A stretch of 64,000 nucleotides of DNA from Pseudoalteromonas distincta (GTDB taxonomy: Bacteria > Pseudomonadota > Gammaproteobacteria > Enterobacterales > Alteromonadaceae): the NCBI RefSeq assembly GCF_000814675.1, contig NZ_JWIG01000001.1, forward strand, positions 694,471-758,470, written 5' to 3'. The translations under genes were made by a program, and so were the position numbers. The notes under the pieces were generated by a model that saw only the letters and a list, made by a program, of their open reading frames with translations, searched no databases and had not been told where the DNA came from. Shown here one piece after another: positions 25,714-34,695 of the stretch (position 1 is the first letter of the stretch; every line of letters begins with the position of its first letter).

Positions 25714-26622
25714 TTAAGCTTGCGCTTTTAACTCTGTTAGCATTGCTTTTAACTGTGCACGCCAGTGCACCGTTTTTACACCGCTTAGCTCTTCTGCTTG
25801 TGCTTTATTAAGCACACTAAATGCTGGGCGTTTAGCCGGTGTTGGGTAGCTTGCCGCAGGTATTGCACTAATAGGTATCGCTTTACTTAATAACCCTTGC
25901 TCTACCGCGAGCTCTTGTATTGCTACAGCAAAGTCGTACCACGAGGCTACACCTGCATCGGTCCAATTAAGTATTAACGAATTATTAGCGCTACTGTGCT
26001 GCTCATTAATTGTATTATCACTTGTTTTAGCAACCAATGCCCAAAGCATGTCAGCCAAACCAGCGGCCCATGTTGGTGTGCCAACTTGGTCGCCCACTAT
26101 ACCTAATTGCTCTTTTTCGCTCATTAAGCGCAGCATTGTTTTAACAAAGTTATTACCAAAAACTGAGTACACCCATGCTGTACGCACTATGATTGCTTGC
26201 GACCCTAAAGCCTCGTTAATAGCTTGTTCACCAGCTAGTTTAGACGCACCATAAACACCCAATGGGTTTGTTGCATCGCTTGCGGTATAAGGCAAAGTGC
26301 TCGTGCCATCAAACACAAAGTCGGTCGATATGTGCAAAAGCTTAGCGTTAATATGCTTGCATGTACTTGCTAAATTAGCTGCACCTTGCTTATTTACTGC
26401 ATATGCTTGGCCAACATCAGTTTCTGCTTTATCAACCGCAGTATATGCAGCAGCATTAATAACTATATCTGGCGAATGGCTTATTAATAGCTCGTTTACT
26501 TGCTCTACATTACTAATATCGAGATCTTTAGACCCAAAGCATATTAGCTCTATATTGCTTGGGCAGGTTTTTTGTAACTCTGAGCCTAATTGCCCATTTT
26601 TACCTGTTATTAATACTTTCAT
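25714..26622 (-). CDS. rfbD: dTDP-4-dehydrorhamnose reductase
   Basis: 302 residues. NADPH-binding MKVLITGKNGQLGSELQKTC, AYTAVDKAE, STDFVFDG and the catalytic YGASKLAGEQAI (Tyr-x-x-x-Lys) identify RfbD/RmlD, with RTAWVYSVFGNNFVKTM following. It reduces dTDP-4-keto-L-rhamnose to dTDP-L-rhamnose, the last step. It is 24 bases downstream of rfbC. Repeat array 3 begins about nine bases after its stop. Confidence 0.96.
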   Translation of the reverse strand: MKVLITGKNGQLGSELQKTCPSNIELICFGSKDLDISNVEQVNELLISHSPDIVINAAAYTAVDKAETDVGQAYAVNKQGAANLASTCKHINAKLLHISTDFVFDGTSTLPYTASDATNPLGVYGASKLAGEQAINEALGSQAIIVRTAWVYSVFGNNFVKTMLRLMSEKEQLGIVGDQVGTPTWAAGLADMLWALVAKTSDNTINEQHSSANNSLILNWTDAGVASWYDFAVAIQELAVEQGLLSKAIPISAIPAASYPTPAKRPAFSVLNKAQAEELSGVKTVHWRAQLKAMLTELKAQA

Positions 26623-26646
26623 GATGGCTACTTAATTTATTGAATA

Positions 26647-27192
26647 TTAAAATGCTGGGGCGTTTTTAAAGCTAAGGCCAGCTTCGTCTTTGGCAGACAG
26701 CTGTGGTAACTTACCTTCCACTAATGGCCAGTCAATATTTAGAGTTGGGTCATCCCATTTTATTGATACTTCAACATTTGGGTTATAAACATCAGTACAT
26801 TTATATACAAACTCAGCGCTCTCGGTGGTTACATAAAAACCATGTGCAAAACCTTCTGGCACCCAAAGCTGGCGTTTGTTTTCAGCCGACAATAACACTC
26901 CTACCCACTGCCCAAATGTTGGCGAGCTTTTACGCATGTCAACTGCAACATCAAAAACCTCGCCCTGAGTTACGCGTACTAACTTACCTTGGGTATTTTG
27001 AGTTTGGTAGTGCAGGCCGCGTAATATGCCATGTGCAGATTTACTGTGGTTTTCTTGCACGAAAGTGCGCTCGCCGCAGTGTTGGTTAAATAGTTCTGTG
27101 CGAAAGGTTTCCATAAAAAAACCGCGCTCGTCACCAAATACTTGAGGTTCGATTATTTTTACATCGGGGATGCTAGTTTCAATAAATTTCAT
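26647..27192 (-). CDS. rfbC: dTDP-4-dehydrorhamnose 3,5-epimerase
   Basis: 181 residues, the standard size. DERGFFMETFRTE, FVQENHSKSAHGILRGLHYQ with the catalytic His region, VFDVAVDMRKSSPTFG and PEGFAHGFYV are RmlC hallmarks. It epimerises C3 and C5 of dTDP-4-keto-6-deoxyglucose. It lies 12 bases after rfbA in one operon. Confidence 0.97.
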   Translation of the reverse strand: MKFIETSIPDVKIIEPQVFGDERGFFMETFRTELFNQHCGERTFVQENHSKSAHGILRGLHYQTQNTQGKLVRVTQGEVFDVAVDMRKSSPTFGQWVGVLLSAENKRQLWVPEGFAHGFYVTTESAEFVYKCTDVYNPNVEVSIKWDDPTLNIDWPLVEGKLPQLSAKDEAGLSFKNAPAF

Positions 27193-27204
27193 TATTACTG
27201 CCTA

Positions 27205-28116
27205 TTAAAATACAGTTTGATCTAAAAGCGATAGTAAATACTTACCATAACCCGACTTTTTAAGCGGCTTTGCTAGCTTTTTAAGTTGATCTGCATTTAT
27301 GTAACCCATGCGATAGGCTATTTCTTCTGGGCAGTTAATTTTTAAGCCTTGGCGTTTTTCTATCGCGCGAATAAAGTTAGCAGCATCTAGTAAATCATCT
27401 AATGTGCCGGTATCTAACCAGGCTGTACCGCGTCCCATTATTTCAACGTTTAGTTCTTTTTTGGCCAGGTATTGTTCTATTACGTCGGTAATTTCAAGCT
27501 CGCCACGTTCAGAGGGTTTTACATTTTTAGCAAACTCCACTACGCGGCTATCAAAAAAGTATAACCCTGGTACAGCATAGTTTGATTTAGGTTTGTCTGG
27601 TTTTTCTTCTATTGAAATGGCTTTGCCGCTTTCGTCAAATTCAACCACACCATACGATTTAGGGTTAGCAACATGGTAGCCAAATACTGTAGCGCCTTGC
27701 TCACAACTTGTTGCATTTTGCAGTGATAACGATAAATCGTGACCGTAAAACAGGTTATCGCCTAATACTAGGGCTGCACATTGGCCTTGTAAAAAGTCTT
27801 CAGCTAATAAAAACGCTTGTGCTAGGCCATCTGGGCTTGGTTGTTCTTTGTATTCAAATGTAATACCCCATGCACTGCCATCGCCTAATAGCTCTTTAAA
27901 ACGAGGTAATTCAGCAGGTGTTGATATAATTAATATTTCGGTAATACCGGCCATCATTAAGGTAGATACCGGGTAAAATATCATTGGTTTATCGTATACC
28001 GGCATTAGTTGTTTACTTACTACTTTGGTAAGTGGGTATAAGCGAGTGCCTGAACCACCGGCTAAAATGATCCCTTTACGCGCTGACTTATTTACAGGGG
28101 CTTTTAATGAATACAT
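27205..28116 (-). CDS. rfbA: Glucose-1-phosphate thymidylyltransferase
   Basis: 303 residues. The nucleotidyltransferase signature [20 protein letters not shown] is followed by [26 protein letters not shown] and [19 protein letters not shown], all typical of RfbA/RmlA. It forms dTDP-glucose from dTTP and glucose-1-phosphate, the entry step to dTDP-rhamnose. It is the first gene of the rml set and lies 60 bases downstream of the KpsE-like gene. Confidence 0.97.
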   Translation of the reverse strand: MYSLKAPVNKSARKGIILAGGSGTRLYPLTKVVSKQLMPVYDKPMIFYPVSTLMMAGITEILIISTPAELPRFKELLGDGSAWGITFEYKEQPSPDGLAQAFLLAEDFLQGQCAALVLGDNLFYGHDLSLSLQNATSCEQGATVFGYHVANPKSYGVVEFDESGKAISIEEKPDKPKSNYAVPGLYFFDSRVVEFAKNVKPSERGELEITDVIEQYLAKKELNVEIMGRGTAWLDTGTLDDLLDAANFIRAIEKRQGLKINCPEEIAYRMGYINADQLKKLAKPLKKSGYGKYLLSLLDQTVF

Positions 28117-28176
28117 GTAGAGTCCTATCTATCAATTTTAATTAAATACTTTTTAAGCTGTGTAGCTTTTATTAGT

Positions 28177-29643
28177 TTATCTTAGCTCTTTTACTGTAGC
28201 TAAAACTATTTTGCCAATACCAAACAGCATTAGCTGTAACGCTGCGAATAATAAAATATTATATAAAGTAGTTGGATATTTGTTGTCTTGCGGCAGTGTT
28301 GCCGACTCTACAACTACTAAATATTTTAACTGCCTATAAGCTTCTATTCTAGCTTTATCTAAAGATACCTCAGAAGATGTATAGCCTTTAAGCGCCAGCT
28401 CTAACTCTATTTTTAAATCAGAAAATTGCGCAAGCACTTCGCTTACTGAGGTTCCATTGTTTTTAATATTATTGTTAGTGCCCTGCTGGGTAGATAGCCT
28501 GTCTCGCTCCAGTTCTAGTTGCTTTTTAAGCGCACTAAGCTCAGAGGCTAGCATAACTACTTGCGGGGCTTTTTCGGTCATGGTTGAACGCAAGCCTTTT
28601 AGCTGCGCACTTTTAGTCGCAATTTGCCCTTCAAGCCCGTAAGTTATTTGCTGAAGTGCTAAACCTTCGGCTTCTGGGTCGAGTAAGTTATTTTTTTGCT
28701 GAAAAGCTAGGGTGTTTTTTTGCGCATCGCGTAAGCGCTGCTCAACTTTTGCATGCTCTAACCTTATAAACTGTAACTGCGCGTCAGCTAATTGGTGGCC
28801 TATCGAGTTTATATACCACTCTGCGCGGTTAACAATTGCTTGCGTTAAGGTGTTAGCAAATTCGGGGGTAAAGCCCTGTACTAAAATTTTAATTACACCA
28901 GACGCTTCGTCAATCTCTACTGTGGTGTGATCTATATAAAACTTTAGTAAATCTTCTATGCTGGCGTCGCTGCTTAAACGTGAAAATACATCGCCACCAT
29001 TTTGGTAATGTTCTTTTAAGTTATTGTGTGTTTGTAAGTAATTTAGCATGTCTTCTGAGTGAATATACGCTTTTGCTATTTCGGTATCAGCTGTTGAGTT
29101 ACCGCCTACACCCAAACCGCTCAGTAGCGCCATTGACGGGTCCATTGTTGCCATGCCATCTGGCTGCTGAATTATTAATTGCGCGCGGCTTTCAAACCGT
29201 GGTGCAGCCCAAACTAACTGGTAAAATGCAAATAGCACAAACGGTACAGCTAGTAACAAAACCCAAGGCTGGGCCCACTTTTTTGAGCTGAAATTATTAT
29301 TTAATTTACTGAAAAAGTTATCCAATTTATTATTTTTTTCTTCGCTGTTTTTTTTATTTTCACTTTGCTTTGTACTTGGCTCAGTAGAAGTGCTAGTTTG
29401 CGTTTGTTTAGCATGTAAGGCCACTTCGTCACTTAATCGCTTTAAGTGCATTTTTATTTTTGGTCTATCTGGCTGTAAAATGCGCACACGCTGCATAACT
29501 CTGCGAGCTAGATAAATGTCTGTTTTCTCTAATTGTTGAGAAAGCTTAAATAGCTCATCGGCGTTATTCCAAACTTCTGGACTCGTTTTTTTGTGTAGTT
29601 CGCTAAAGCGTTTTTCTATTGTATTAACTGCTTGTTGACTCAT
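28177..29643 (-). CDS. kpsE: KpsE/CtrB-like capsule export inner-membrane protein with N-terminal helical module
   Basis: 488 residues. Two membrane segments (about 126-146, PWVLLLAVPFVLFAFYQLVW, and the C-terminal YNILLFAALQLMLFGIGKIV) enclose a large periplasmic region with coiled coil, the layout of KpsE/CtrB/BexC proteins that join KpsMT to the outer-membrane exporter. ESRAQLIIQQPDG begins the conserved periplasmic domain. Most relatives start close to the first membrane helix; here ~120 cytoplasmic residues come first, and residues ~25-70 (NADELFKLSQQLEKTDIYLA, ILQPDRPKI) match the helical module at the C-termini of three enzymes in the locus. It lies two bases after kpsT. Confidence 0.85.
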   Translation of the reverse strand: MSQQAVNTIEKRFSELHKKTSPEVWNNADELFKLSQQLEKTDIYLARRVMQRVRILQPDRPKIKMHLKRLSDEVALHAKQTQTSTSTEPSTKQSENKKNSEEKNNKLDNFFSKLNNNFSSKKWAQPWVLLLAVPFVLFAFYQLVWAAPRFESRAQLIIQQPDGMATMDPSMALLSGLGVGGNSTADTEIAKAYIHSEDMLNYLQTHNNLKEHYQNGGDVFSRLSSDASIEDLLKFYIDHTTVEIDEASGVIKILVQGFTPEFANTLTQAIVNRAEWYINSIGHQLADAQLQFIRLEHAKVEQRLRDAQKNTLAFQQKNNLLDPEAEGLALQQITYGLEGQIATKSAQLKGLRSTMTEKAPQVVMLASELSALKKQLELERDRLSTQQGTNNNIKNNGTSVSEVLAQFSDLKIELELALKGYTSSEVSLDKARIEAYRQLKYLVVVESATLPQDNKYPTTLYNILLFAALQLMLFGIGKIVLATVKELR

Positions 29644-29645
29644 AA

Positions 29646-30296
29646 TTATAATGCCTGGTAATGAGCAATTCCTTGCTCTAAATCGTTGTAAAAAGTGAGT
29701 TCACCTTTGTGTAATACTATGGCGCTGTCGCAAAAATGTCTTAACTCATCCATTTCGTGACTAACCATTATAACATTGGCATTTTTACTCTTTTGTGTAA
29801 GCGCTCGGCGAGTTTTATTTCTAAATTTTGCATCGCCTACTGAGGTAACCTCATCTATAAGATACACATCAAAATCTATACCTATTGAGCACGCAAATGC
29901 TAAACGCGGCTTCATACCGCTTGAGTATGTATTTACTGGCAGGTCGAACTTACGGCCTAACTCTGCAAATTTACGAACACGTTGTACATATGTGTCTAAA
30001 TCGGCCACACCGTTAATTGTACCAATAAAACGGGCGTTTTCGGCGCCACTCATTTGTGGGTGAATCCCCGTAGTTAATGCCACCGGCCACGACAAATGAA
30101 GATCAGTTATAATTTTACCTTTGTTTGGGTACTCACTGCCAGCCAACATCCTAAATAGCGTAGATTTACCCGCACCATTAGAGCCTAAAATAGCAATATT
30201 GTGGCCTGATGGAATTTCAAAATTTAAGTTTTTAAAAATATACTGATTCCCCAATGCTGAGGGGTAATATTTTGTGACGTTTTGTAGTTTTATCAA
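29646..30296 (-). CDS. kpsT: Capsule polysaccharide ABC transporter ATPase
   Basis: 216 residues, typical KpsT size. Walker A GSNGAGKST, signature YSSGMKPRLAFA, Walker B VYLIDEVTS and the H-loop VSHEMDEL are all present. With KpsM it moves lipid-linked polysaccharide across the inner membrane. The start is TTG at 30296; AAGGA lies eight bases upstream and the protein then begins MIKLQNVTKYYPS, as expected for the family. Confidence 0.94.
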   Translation of the reverse strand: MIKLQNVTKYYPSALGNQYIFKNLNFEIPSGHNIAILGSNGAGKSTLFRMLAGSEYPNKGKIITDLHLSWPVALTTGIHPQMSGAENARFIGTINGVADLDTYVQRVRKFAELGRKFDLPVNTYSSGMKPRLAFACSIGIDFDVYLIDEVTSVGDAKFRNKTRRALTQKSKNANVIMVSHEMDELRHFCDSAIVLHKGELTFYNDLEQGIAHYQAL

Positions 30297-30320
30297 CGCT
30301 ATATTCCTTGTTGCATTTAC

Positions 30321-31106
30321 TTACCTGCTTATAGCCTGTTTCCACGAGATGTGGTAAATACTTGCTGCAAAAAACAGGGCAACTAAGGCTGAAAAAAACA
30401 GATAAAACTCGCTTACAGCCTCTGTGCTGTACGTGTTATAAGCTGCATGGCGGGTTAGCTCTATTGCGTGTAAAATAGGATTCCAGTCGAGGTATGGCCA
30501 ATACTCTTTAGGTACATCTTGCATAGAAAAAAACACTGCCGATATAAAAAACATTGGCCGAGATAACACACTTTGTATTTTACTTATCTCAGGTACGTAG
30601 CACTGGGCTATTGCAAACATTAGCCCAAGCGATAAGGCAAACATCCAAAGTGTAACTATGTTTAGTAGTATAAATAGTGGATCGTCTAATTTAAAATCCA
30701 TTTTTAAAAAGTACATAATCAAAAATATTAATGCAAAAACCGATAGCTTAATTAATAAACTAAATAAGGCAGATGCCAAAACACTACTTATTGGTTGCAC
30801 TTGCCTAAAAGCAAATAACGATTTATTTTTTTTAATAGCCGCGGCACAGTTTGTGAGTGTTTCTAAAAACAGCTGTATTAGCAACATGCCATACATCATA
30901 AATTCGAATGTTGGGATTGTATGCGTATCGCCACCATCCATTTTACCGCGTAAAAAAGACAGCAAAAAAATGAAGCTTAACGGCTGAAATATAGCCCATG
31001 CCAGCCCTAATCTATCGTTAAAGCCGGTGCGAATTTCACGGACAAAAAGGGCAAATATAACGTCGCGCCATATTGCCCAATTACTACGTTTAAGTACGGT
31101 AGTCAT
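30321..31106 (-). CDS. kpsM: Capsule polysaccharide ABC transporter permease
   Basis: 261 residues with six predicted membrane helices. IFALFVREIRTGFNDRLGLA near the N-terminus and FQPLSFIFLLSFLRG match the ABC-2 permeases of KpsM type, and YLDWNPILHAIELTRHAAYN near the C-terminus is the conserved family loop. It forms the channel for KpsT-driven export. It lies two bases after the outer-membrane exporter gene, inside the export operon. Confidence 0.93.
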   Translation of the reverse strand: MTTVLKRSNWAIWRDVIFALFVREIRTGFNDRLGLAWAIFQPLSFIFLLSFLRGKMDGGDTHTIPTFEFMMYGMLLIQLFLETLTNCAAAIKKNKSLFAFRQVQPISSVLASALFSLLIKLSVFALIFLIMYFLKMDFKLDDPLFILLNIVTLWMFALSLGLMFAIAQCYVPEISKIQSVLSRPMFFISAVFFSMQDVPKEYWPYLDWNPILHAIELTRHAAYNTYSTEAVSEFYLFFSALVALFFAASIYHISWKQAISR

Positions 31107-31108
31107 AA

Positions 31109-32836
31109 TTAAGTTGCTACATTTGCCGCAATAGCAATTTGGTAAATTATTTGCGTTATATCTTTAACCGATTGCAAAAACTTAGTGTCGACTTTTGGTA
31201 ATACTAATATTTGATCCCCTGGTTTTAAGTTGCCGTAGGCGTCTACGTCTATCATGCCGTTAGGGTGTATTACCATTATTTGCTCATAATTAGCGCGTTC
31301 GCTATAACCTCCAGCCCATGCGATGTAGTCATCTATTGTTGCATTTGGGTTATACACTAGCGCTTGCGGCATAAGTACTTCGCCGCCTATGTGTATTAGG
31401 TCTGTTTTGGCTGGTATGTAAACTACATCACCCTGCTCTAAACGAATATTAGCTACTTGGCCTTGATCTGAAATTACAACCTTGCCAAGCGGAATCGCTT
31501 TACGGGCACGTTCTGTAAATTCTAAAATCATTTTGCCTTCTTCGGCTCTTATTTTGGCTTCTCCGTCGGAAGATGCAGGTGCTGTAAAGATGCTGCGTTC
31601 TAATCGGTCCAACGCTTGGTCAATCATCTCTTTTTGTTTTTTAGCTACGCTTTTACGCTGAATATAAATTGATTGATAATCGGCAAGATCTTTATCTATT
31701 TGTATGTTGGCAAGTAGATCGTGCAAGCGGGTGTTGTTTTTTACCGCAAAGTACGATGGTCCTAAGTAACTACCCGCTACTTGAATATCGAGCACTTGTG
31801 CACGTATATCGTCGTTAAAAATAAGGCGGTCGCCGTCTTTAAGTGTAAAGCTTTTAAACTCATTGTAAGGTAAGTAAACCGAAAATGGGCCTGTTTTACG
31901 ATCGCCTACAATTCCTACGTGGCTTACTTTAGCAAGTGGCAAAGCAAACTTTGCGAGTTGTTCACCCGTTGCTTGATTCTCTTTAAACTCAAACCTAAAC
32001 GGTGCTCTTACACTTCCTGATACAACAACTGTTGCCTTTTGGCGCTCAACTAAAATTACGTCGTTATCTTTAAAGTTAAATTTAGGGAGGTAGCCACTTA
32101 AAATAAAGTCGTATAGGTCTATATTTTGAATTACTTTGTCGTCACGCAATACTTTTATAGAGCGATAGCTGCCTCGCTCAGAGTCAATTCCGCCGGCACG
32201 CTTTAGGTAATACAAAATACTGTCGGAAGCTATACCTGCATATTGCCCTGGGCGAACAATACTGCCACTTATGTAGATACTCACTGGTGTTGCTGTCAGT
32301 AAGTTTACGTATATTTGTACACTACTTTTGTACACTTCTTTTATTTTATTACTTACATAGCTGTTTAGCTGGCTTGCTTTAACATCGGCCACGTATACAG
32401 GGCCTACATTCGTTATAAATAAATTTCCTTGGTTATCAACAGTAATAACTTCTGACTGATTTATTGCTCCCCATAACCAAATAGAAACTTTGTCGCCGGG
32501 GGCTATTGTGTAATCGTCGTTTAAGCCGTCTTGACGCTCGCTTTCGTAGCCGCCTGCAAATAAGTTTGCACCATACGGTGGTGGTAAACCTAACTCTGAA
32601 GTAGGCAGCAATTCGGCTGCTGACATTTCGCCTGGTAATAGTGTTCCTGAACGCCCTTGTTTATTGTATGTCCCATTTTGTAATGAAGCATTAGGTAGTT
32701 GCGTTTGGGTTGTACCTGCGTTTTCAAGCTGGCTTAAAGATATTTGCTCTGCAGCGATAGCGCTATTACTAAATGAGCTTACTGCAAAACAGGTTAATAT
32801 TAAAAATGCTTTAAATGCGTTGCTTAACATGTTCAT
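31109..32836 (-). CDS. kpsD: Polysaccharide export outer-membrane protein, KpsD/Wza-type with SLBB domains
   Basis: About 575 residues. A signal peptide (MNMLSNAFKAFLILTCFAVS, ending near SAIAAEQ) precedes the polysaccharide-export domain: YTIAPGDKVSIWLWGAINQ, VDNQGNLFITNVGPVYVADV, then SLBB units (VYISGSIVRPGQYAG, VVVSGSVRAPFRFEF, IQVAGSYLGPSYFAV, IHIGGEVLMPQALVYN). Length and order match KpsD. It carries polysaccharide through the periplasm and outer membrane with KpsE. The frame reaches TTG 32881 inside the lipoprotein gene; ATG 32836 begins the signal peptide, lies seven bases after that gene's stop and has GGAG upstream. Confidence 0.88.
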   Translation of the reverse strand: MNMLSNAFKAFLILTCFAVSSFSNSAIAAEQISLSQLENAGTTQTQLPNASLQNGTYNKQGRSGTLLPGEMSAAELLPTSELGLPPPYGANLFAGGYESERQDGLNDDYTIAPGDKVSIWLWGAINQSEVITVDNQGNLFITNVGPVYVADVKASQLNSYVSNKIKEVYKSSVQIYVNLLTATPVSIYISGSIVRPGQYAGIASDSILYYLKRAGGIDSERGSYRSIKVLRDDKVIQNIDLYDFILSGYLPKFNFKDNDVILVERQKATVVVSGSVRAPFRFEFKENQATGEQLAKFALPLAKVSHVGIVGDRKTGPFSVYLPYNEFKSFTLKDGDRLIFNDDIRAQVLDIQVAGSYLGPSYFAVKNNTRLHDLLANIQIDKDLADYQSIYIQRKSVAKKQKEMIDQALDRLERSIFTAPASSDGEAKIRAEEGKMILEFTERARKAIPLGKVVISDQGQVANIRLEQGDVVYIPAKTDLIHIGGEVLMPQALVYNPNATIDDYIAWAGGYSERANYEQIMVIHPNGMIDVDAYGNLKPGDQILVLPKVDTKFLQSVKDITQIIYQIAIAANVAT

Positions 32837-32843
32837 AAAAGGC

Positions 32844-33230
32844 TTAAGCTCCAAAGCTAATTTGGTTGTTTTTATTTTCAATTACCTGAGGCGTAATTAC
32901 CCATTGTTGATTAGCATTTTTACATGCAGCTCTGCGCTCTTGTTTGGCTAATTGCTCTGATTTTTTTAGGTATACTACTGTGCATAATTCACCGAGTGCT
33001 GACGTATATTGCTGGCCTAATATAAACTCAATATTATTATATTGCCCTGTATAGCCTTGTTGCTGAGTTTCTAATACTTCGCTTAGTTGTTGTGGTACTA
33101 CGCTCGTATCAGCAGACTTTATTGGCTCGTCTATTAAAGCCCGTGTTGCATGAAGAACTGGAGGTGCTGTAGCACAGCCTGTTAAAATAAGAAAAGGGAC
33201 AAGTGATAGTATAACTTTATTTTTTTTCAT
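32844..33230 (-). CDS. Small lipoprotein of the capsule export operon
   Basis: 128 residues. The start MKKNKVILSLVPFLILTGCA has a lipobox (LTGC) with the lipidated Cys at residue 19. The mature part includes a Gln-rich stretch, GQQYTSALGELCTVV and RRAACKNANQQWVI, so two further cysteines could form a disulfide. I do not recognise a family. Its place seven bases ahead of the outer-membrane exporter gene suggests that it is an accessory to that exporter at the outer membrane. Confidence 0.7.
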   Translation of the reverse strand: MKKNKVILSLVPFLILTGCATAPPVLHATRALIDEPIKSADTSVVPQQLSEVLETQQQGYTGQYNNIEFILGQQYTSALGELCTVVYLKKSEQLAKQERRAACKNANQQWVITPQVIENKNNQISFGA

Positions 33231-33283
33231 TATTTATTTTCTAATCTATTGGTAAGTAACAAAATAAAATTCCTTTGATGCAG

Positions 33284-34315
33284 CTAAATTTGCGTTAACT
33301 TTTTCCATGCATGTCTAGTAAGTGCCGAATAGCACATAAAAAACAATAAAAAAGACACTAGCATTATCCACTCAGCTACAGCATAAACTTCAGCTAGACA
33401 ACCTAGTGCGGCTAGTATACTTGCACCAGCAGAAATAACAATAAGCGAAAAACGATGGCTGTAACCAGCAGATTCAAACAAATGATGCAAATGCTGTCTG
33501 TCAGCCTGAAAAGGGGATGTTCCTGATTTAACTCTACGCATTATTACTGTTGCCATGTCCATTAAAGGCACTGCAATTATGTACAAAGCGGTTACAGGTC
33601 TTAATGCTGGCGCATCTAATTCTATTCCTATTACCATGAGCCAAACTAGAGTTAAGCCTATGAGCATATTGCCAGAGTCACCCATAAATATTTTTGTGAC
33701 TGAACTATGCAGCTTGAGATTAAATATTAAATAACCCAATAAGGCGGCAATAAATAAAAAAGGTAGCAAATACCATGCATTAGTAACTCGACTTAGTAAA
33801 AAAGCTAAAGCAGTAAATGCGACTAAGCTGAGTAAACCGACTAACCCGTCCATGCCATCCATCATGTTAATAGCATTTATTCCCGCTATTATTGCAATGA
33901 TCGTTAATATTACCCCAAACCCTGCTAGTTTTAGTTCAAACCAACCTAAAATATACCCTAAGCTGTGTAAATATATCTCTGTTCCAAATATAACTAACGA
34001 GGCTACAAGTACCTGTGCAACAAGGCGAATTTTTACCGAGAGTTGATAACGGTCATCGAGGGTACCCAAAAAAAGTACCAACGCTGATGCAACTAAATAA
34101 ATATTTAAGTTTCGGCTGTGCTCTATAAATAACATTGAAGTAATTAATACAGCTAAATAAATTGCAATTCCGCCAACTAAAGGAATGTTTCCTTTATGTA
34201 TTTTTCGATCGCAAGGGAAATCAACCAACCCTGTTTTTATAGCTATGGGGTTAATCACTTTTATGGCAACAAGTGAGATAGTGAATGTAATTAAGAGAGG
34301 GAACCAAAAGTCCAT
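33284..34315 (-). CDS. wecA: Undecaprenyl-phosphate GlcNAc-1-phosphate transferase family (WecA-like)
   Basis: 343 residues with about ten membrane helices. DFPCDRKIHKGNIPLVGGIA, GTLDDRYQLSVKIRLVAQ, INMMDGMDGLVGLLSL, KIFMGDSGNMLIGL and ADRQHLHHLF are the conserved loops of the MraY/WecA family, including the catalytic Asp pair and the His motif specific to WecA. It transfers a sugar-1-phosphate to undecaprenyl phosphate. It is the first gene of the ABC-type locus. Such an initiator is not typical of KpsMT systems that use a diacyl-glycerol-linked Kdo primer, so here the primer may be polyprenyl-linked, or the gene may serve the Wzy-type locus or O-antigen. Confidence 0.88.
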   Translation of the reverse strand: MDFWFPLLITFTISLVAIKVINPIAIKTGLVDFPCDRKIHKGNIPLVGGIAIYLAVLITSMLFIEHSRNLNIYLVASALVLFLGTLDDRYQLSVKIRLVAQVLVASLVIFGTEIYLHSLGYILGWFELKLAGFGVILTIIAIIAGINAINMMDGMDGLVGLLSLVAFTALAFLLSRVTNAWYLLPFLFIAALLGYLIFNLKLHSSVTKIFMGDSGNMLIGLTLVWLMVIGIELDAPALRPVTALYIIAVPLMDMATVIMRRVKSGTSPFQADRQHLHHLFESAGYSHRFSLIVISAGASILAALGCLAEVYAVAEWIMLVSFLLFFMCYSALTRHAWKKLTQI

Positions 34316-34695
34316 TATTTATCCATCAATGTAAATAGGGGGAAATACTTAGGCATACTTATCATCCATAACCATGCAAAAACCTTATATTTATATGCAG
34401 TTAATTATAACTATGTTCCCAATAAATAAATACCAAAAAAAACTTAGAATAATTTATTGCGCCAAAAAGGGTATCACAAATAATAGCTCAATGCGCGATA
34501 CACGCTAATCTGATCAGTACCAGCACATAAGATAGATAAGCATACTTAAACACAACCTGAACACTATGTAATTCTAGTTATACCTATACTTTACCTTTAT
34601 CGTAAGATAACAGCGCTGTAACTTACCTTGAATATTTATACTTTAGCTCCTACCTTAAATGCCAATATAATAAATACGTGTCAATAAGGAAAATA
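34316..34695. other. Divergent intergenic region (380 bp)
   Basis: AT-rich and without a credible gene. It separates the minus-strand capsule locus from the plus-strand nuclease gene and should hold both promoters. On the plus strand a TATAAT box at 34666-34671 lies 25 bases before ATG 34696, with only a weak -35. On the minus strand a TATAAT lies at 34404-34409, also without a good -35. I looked for the JUMPstart/ops element GGCGGTAG on both strands and did not find it. Confidence 0.5.

Noticed and set aside
34316-34695. JUMPstart/ops antitermination element for the long polysaccharide operons
   Set aside because: GGCGGTAG or a close variant was not found here or in front of the Wza-like gene on either strand.
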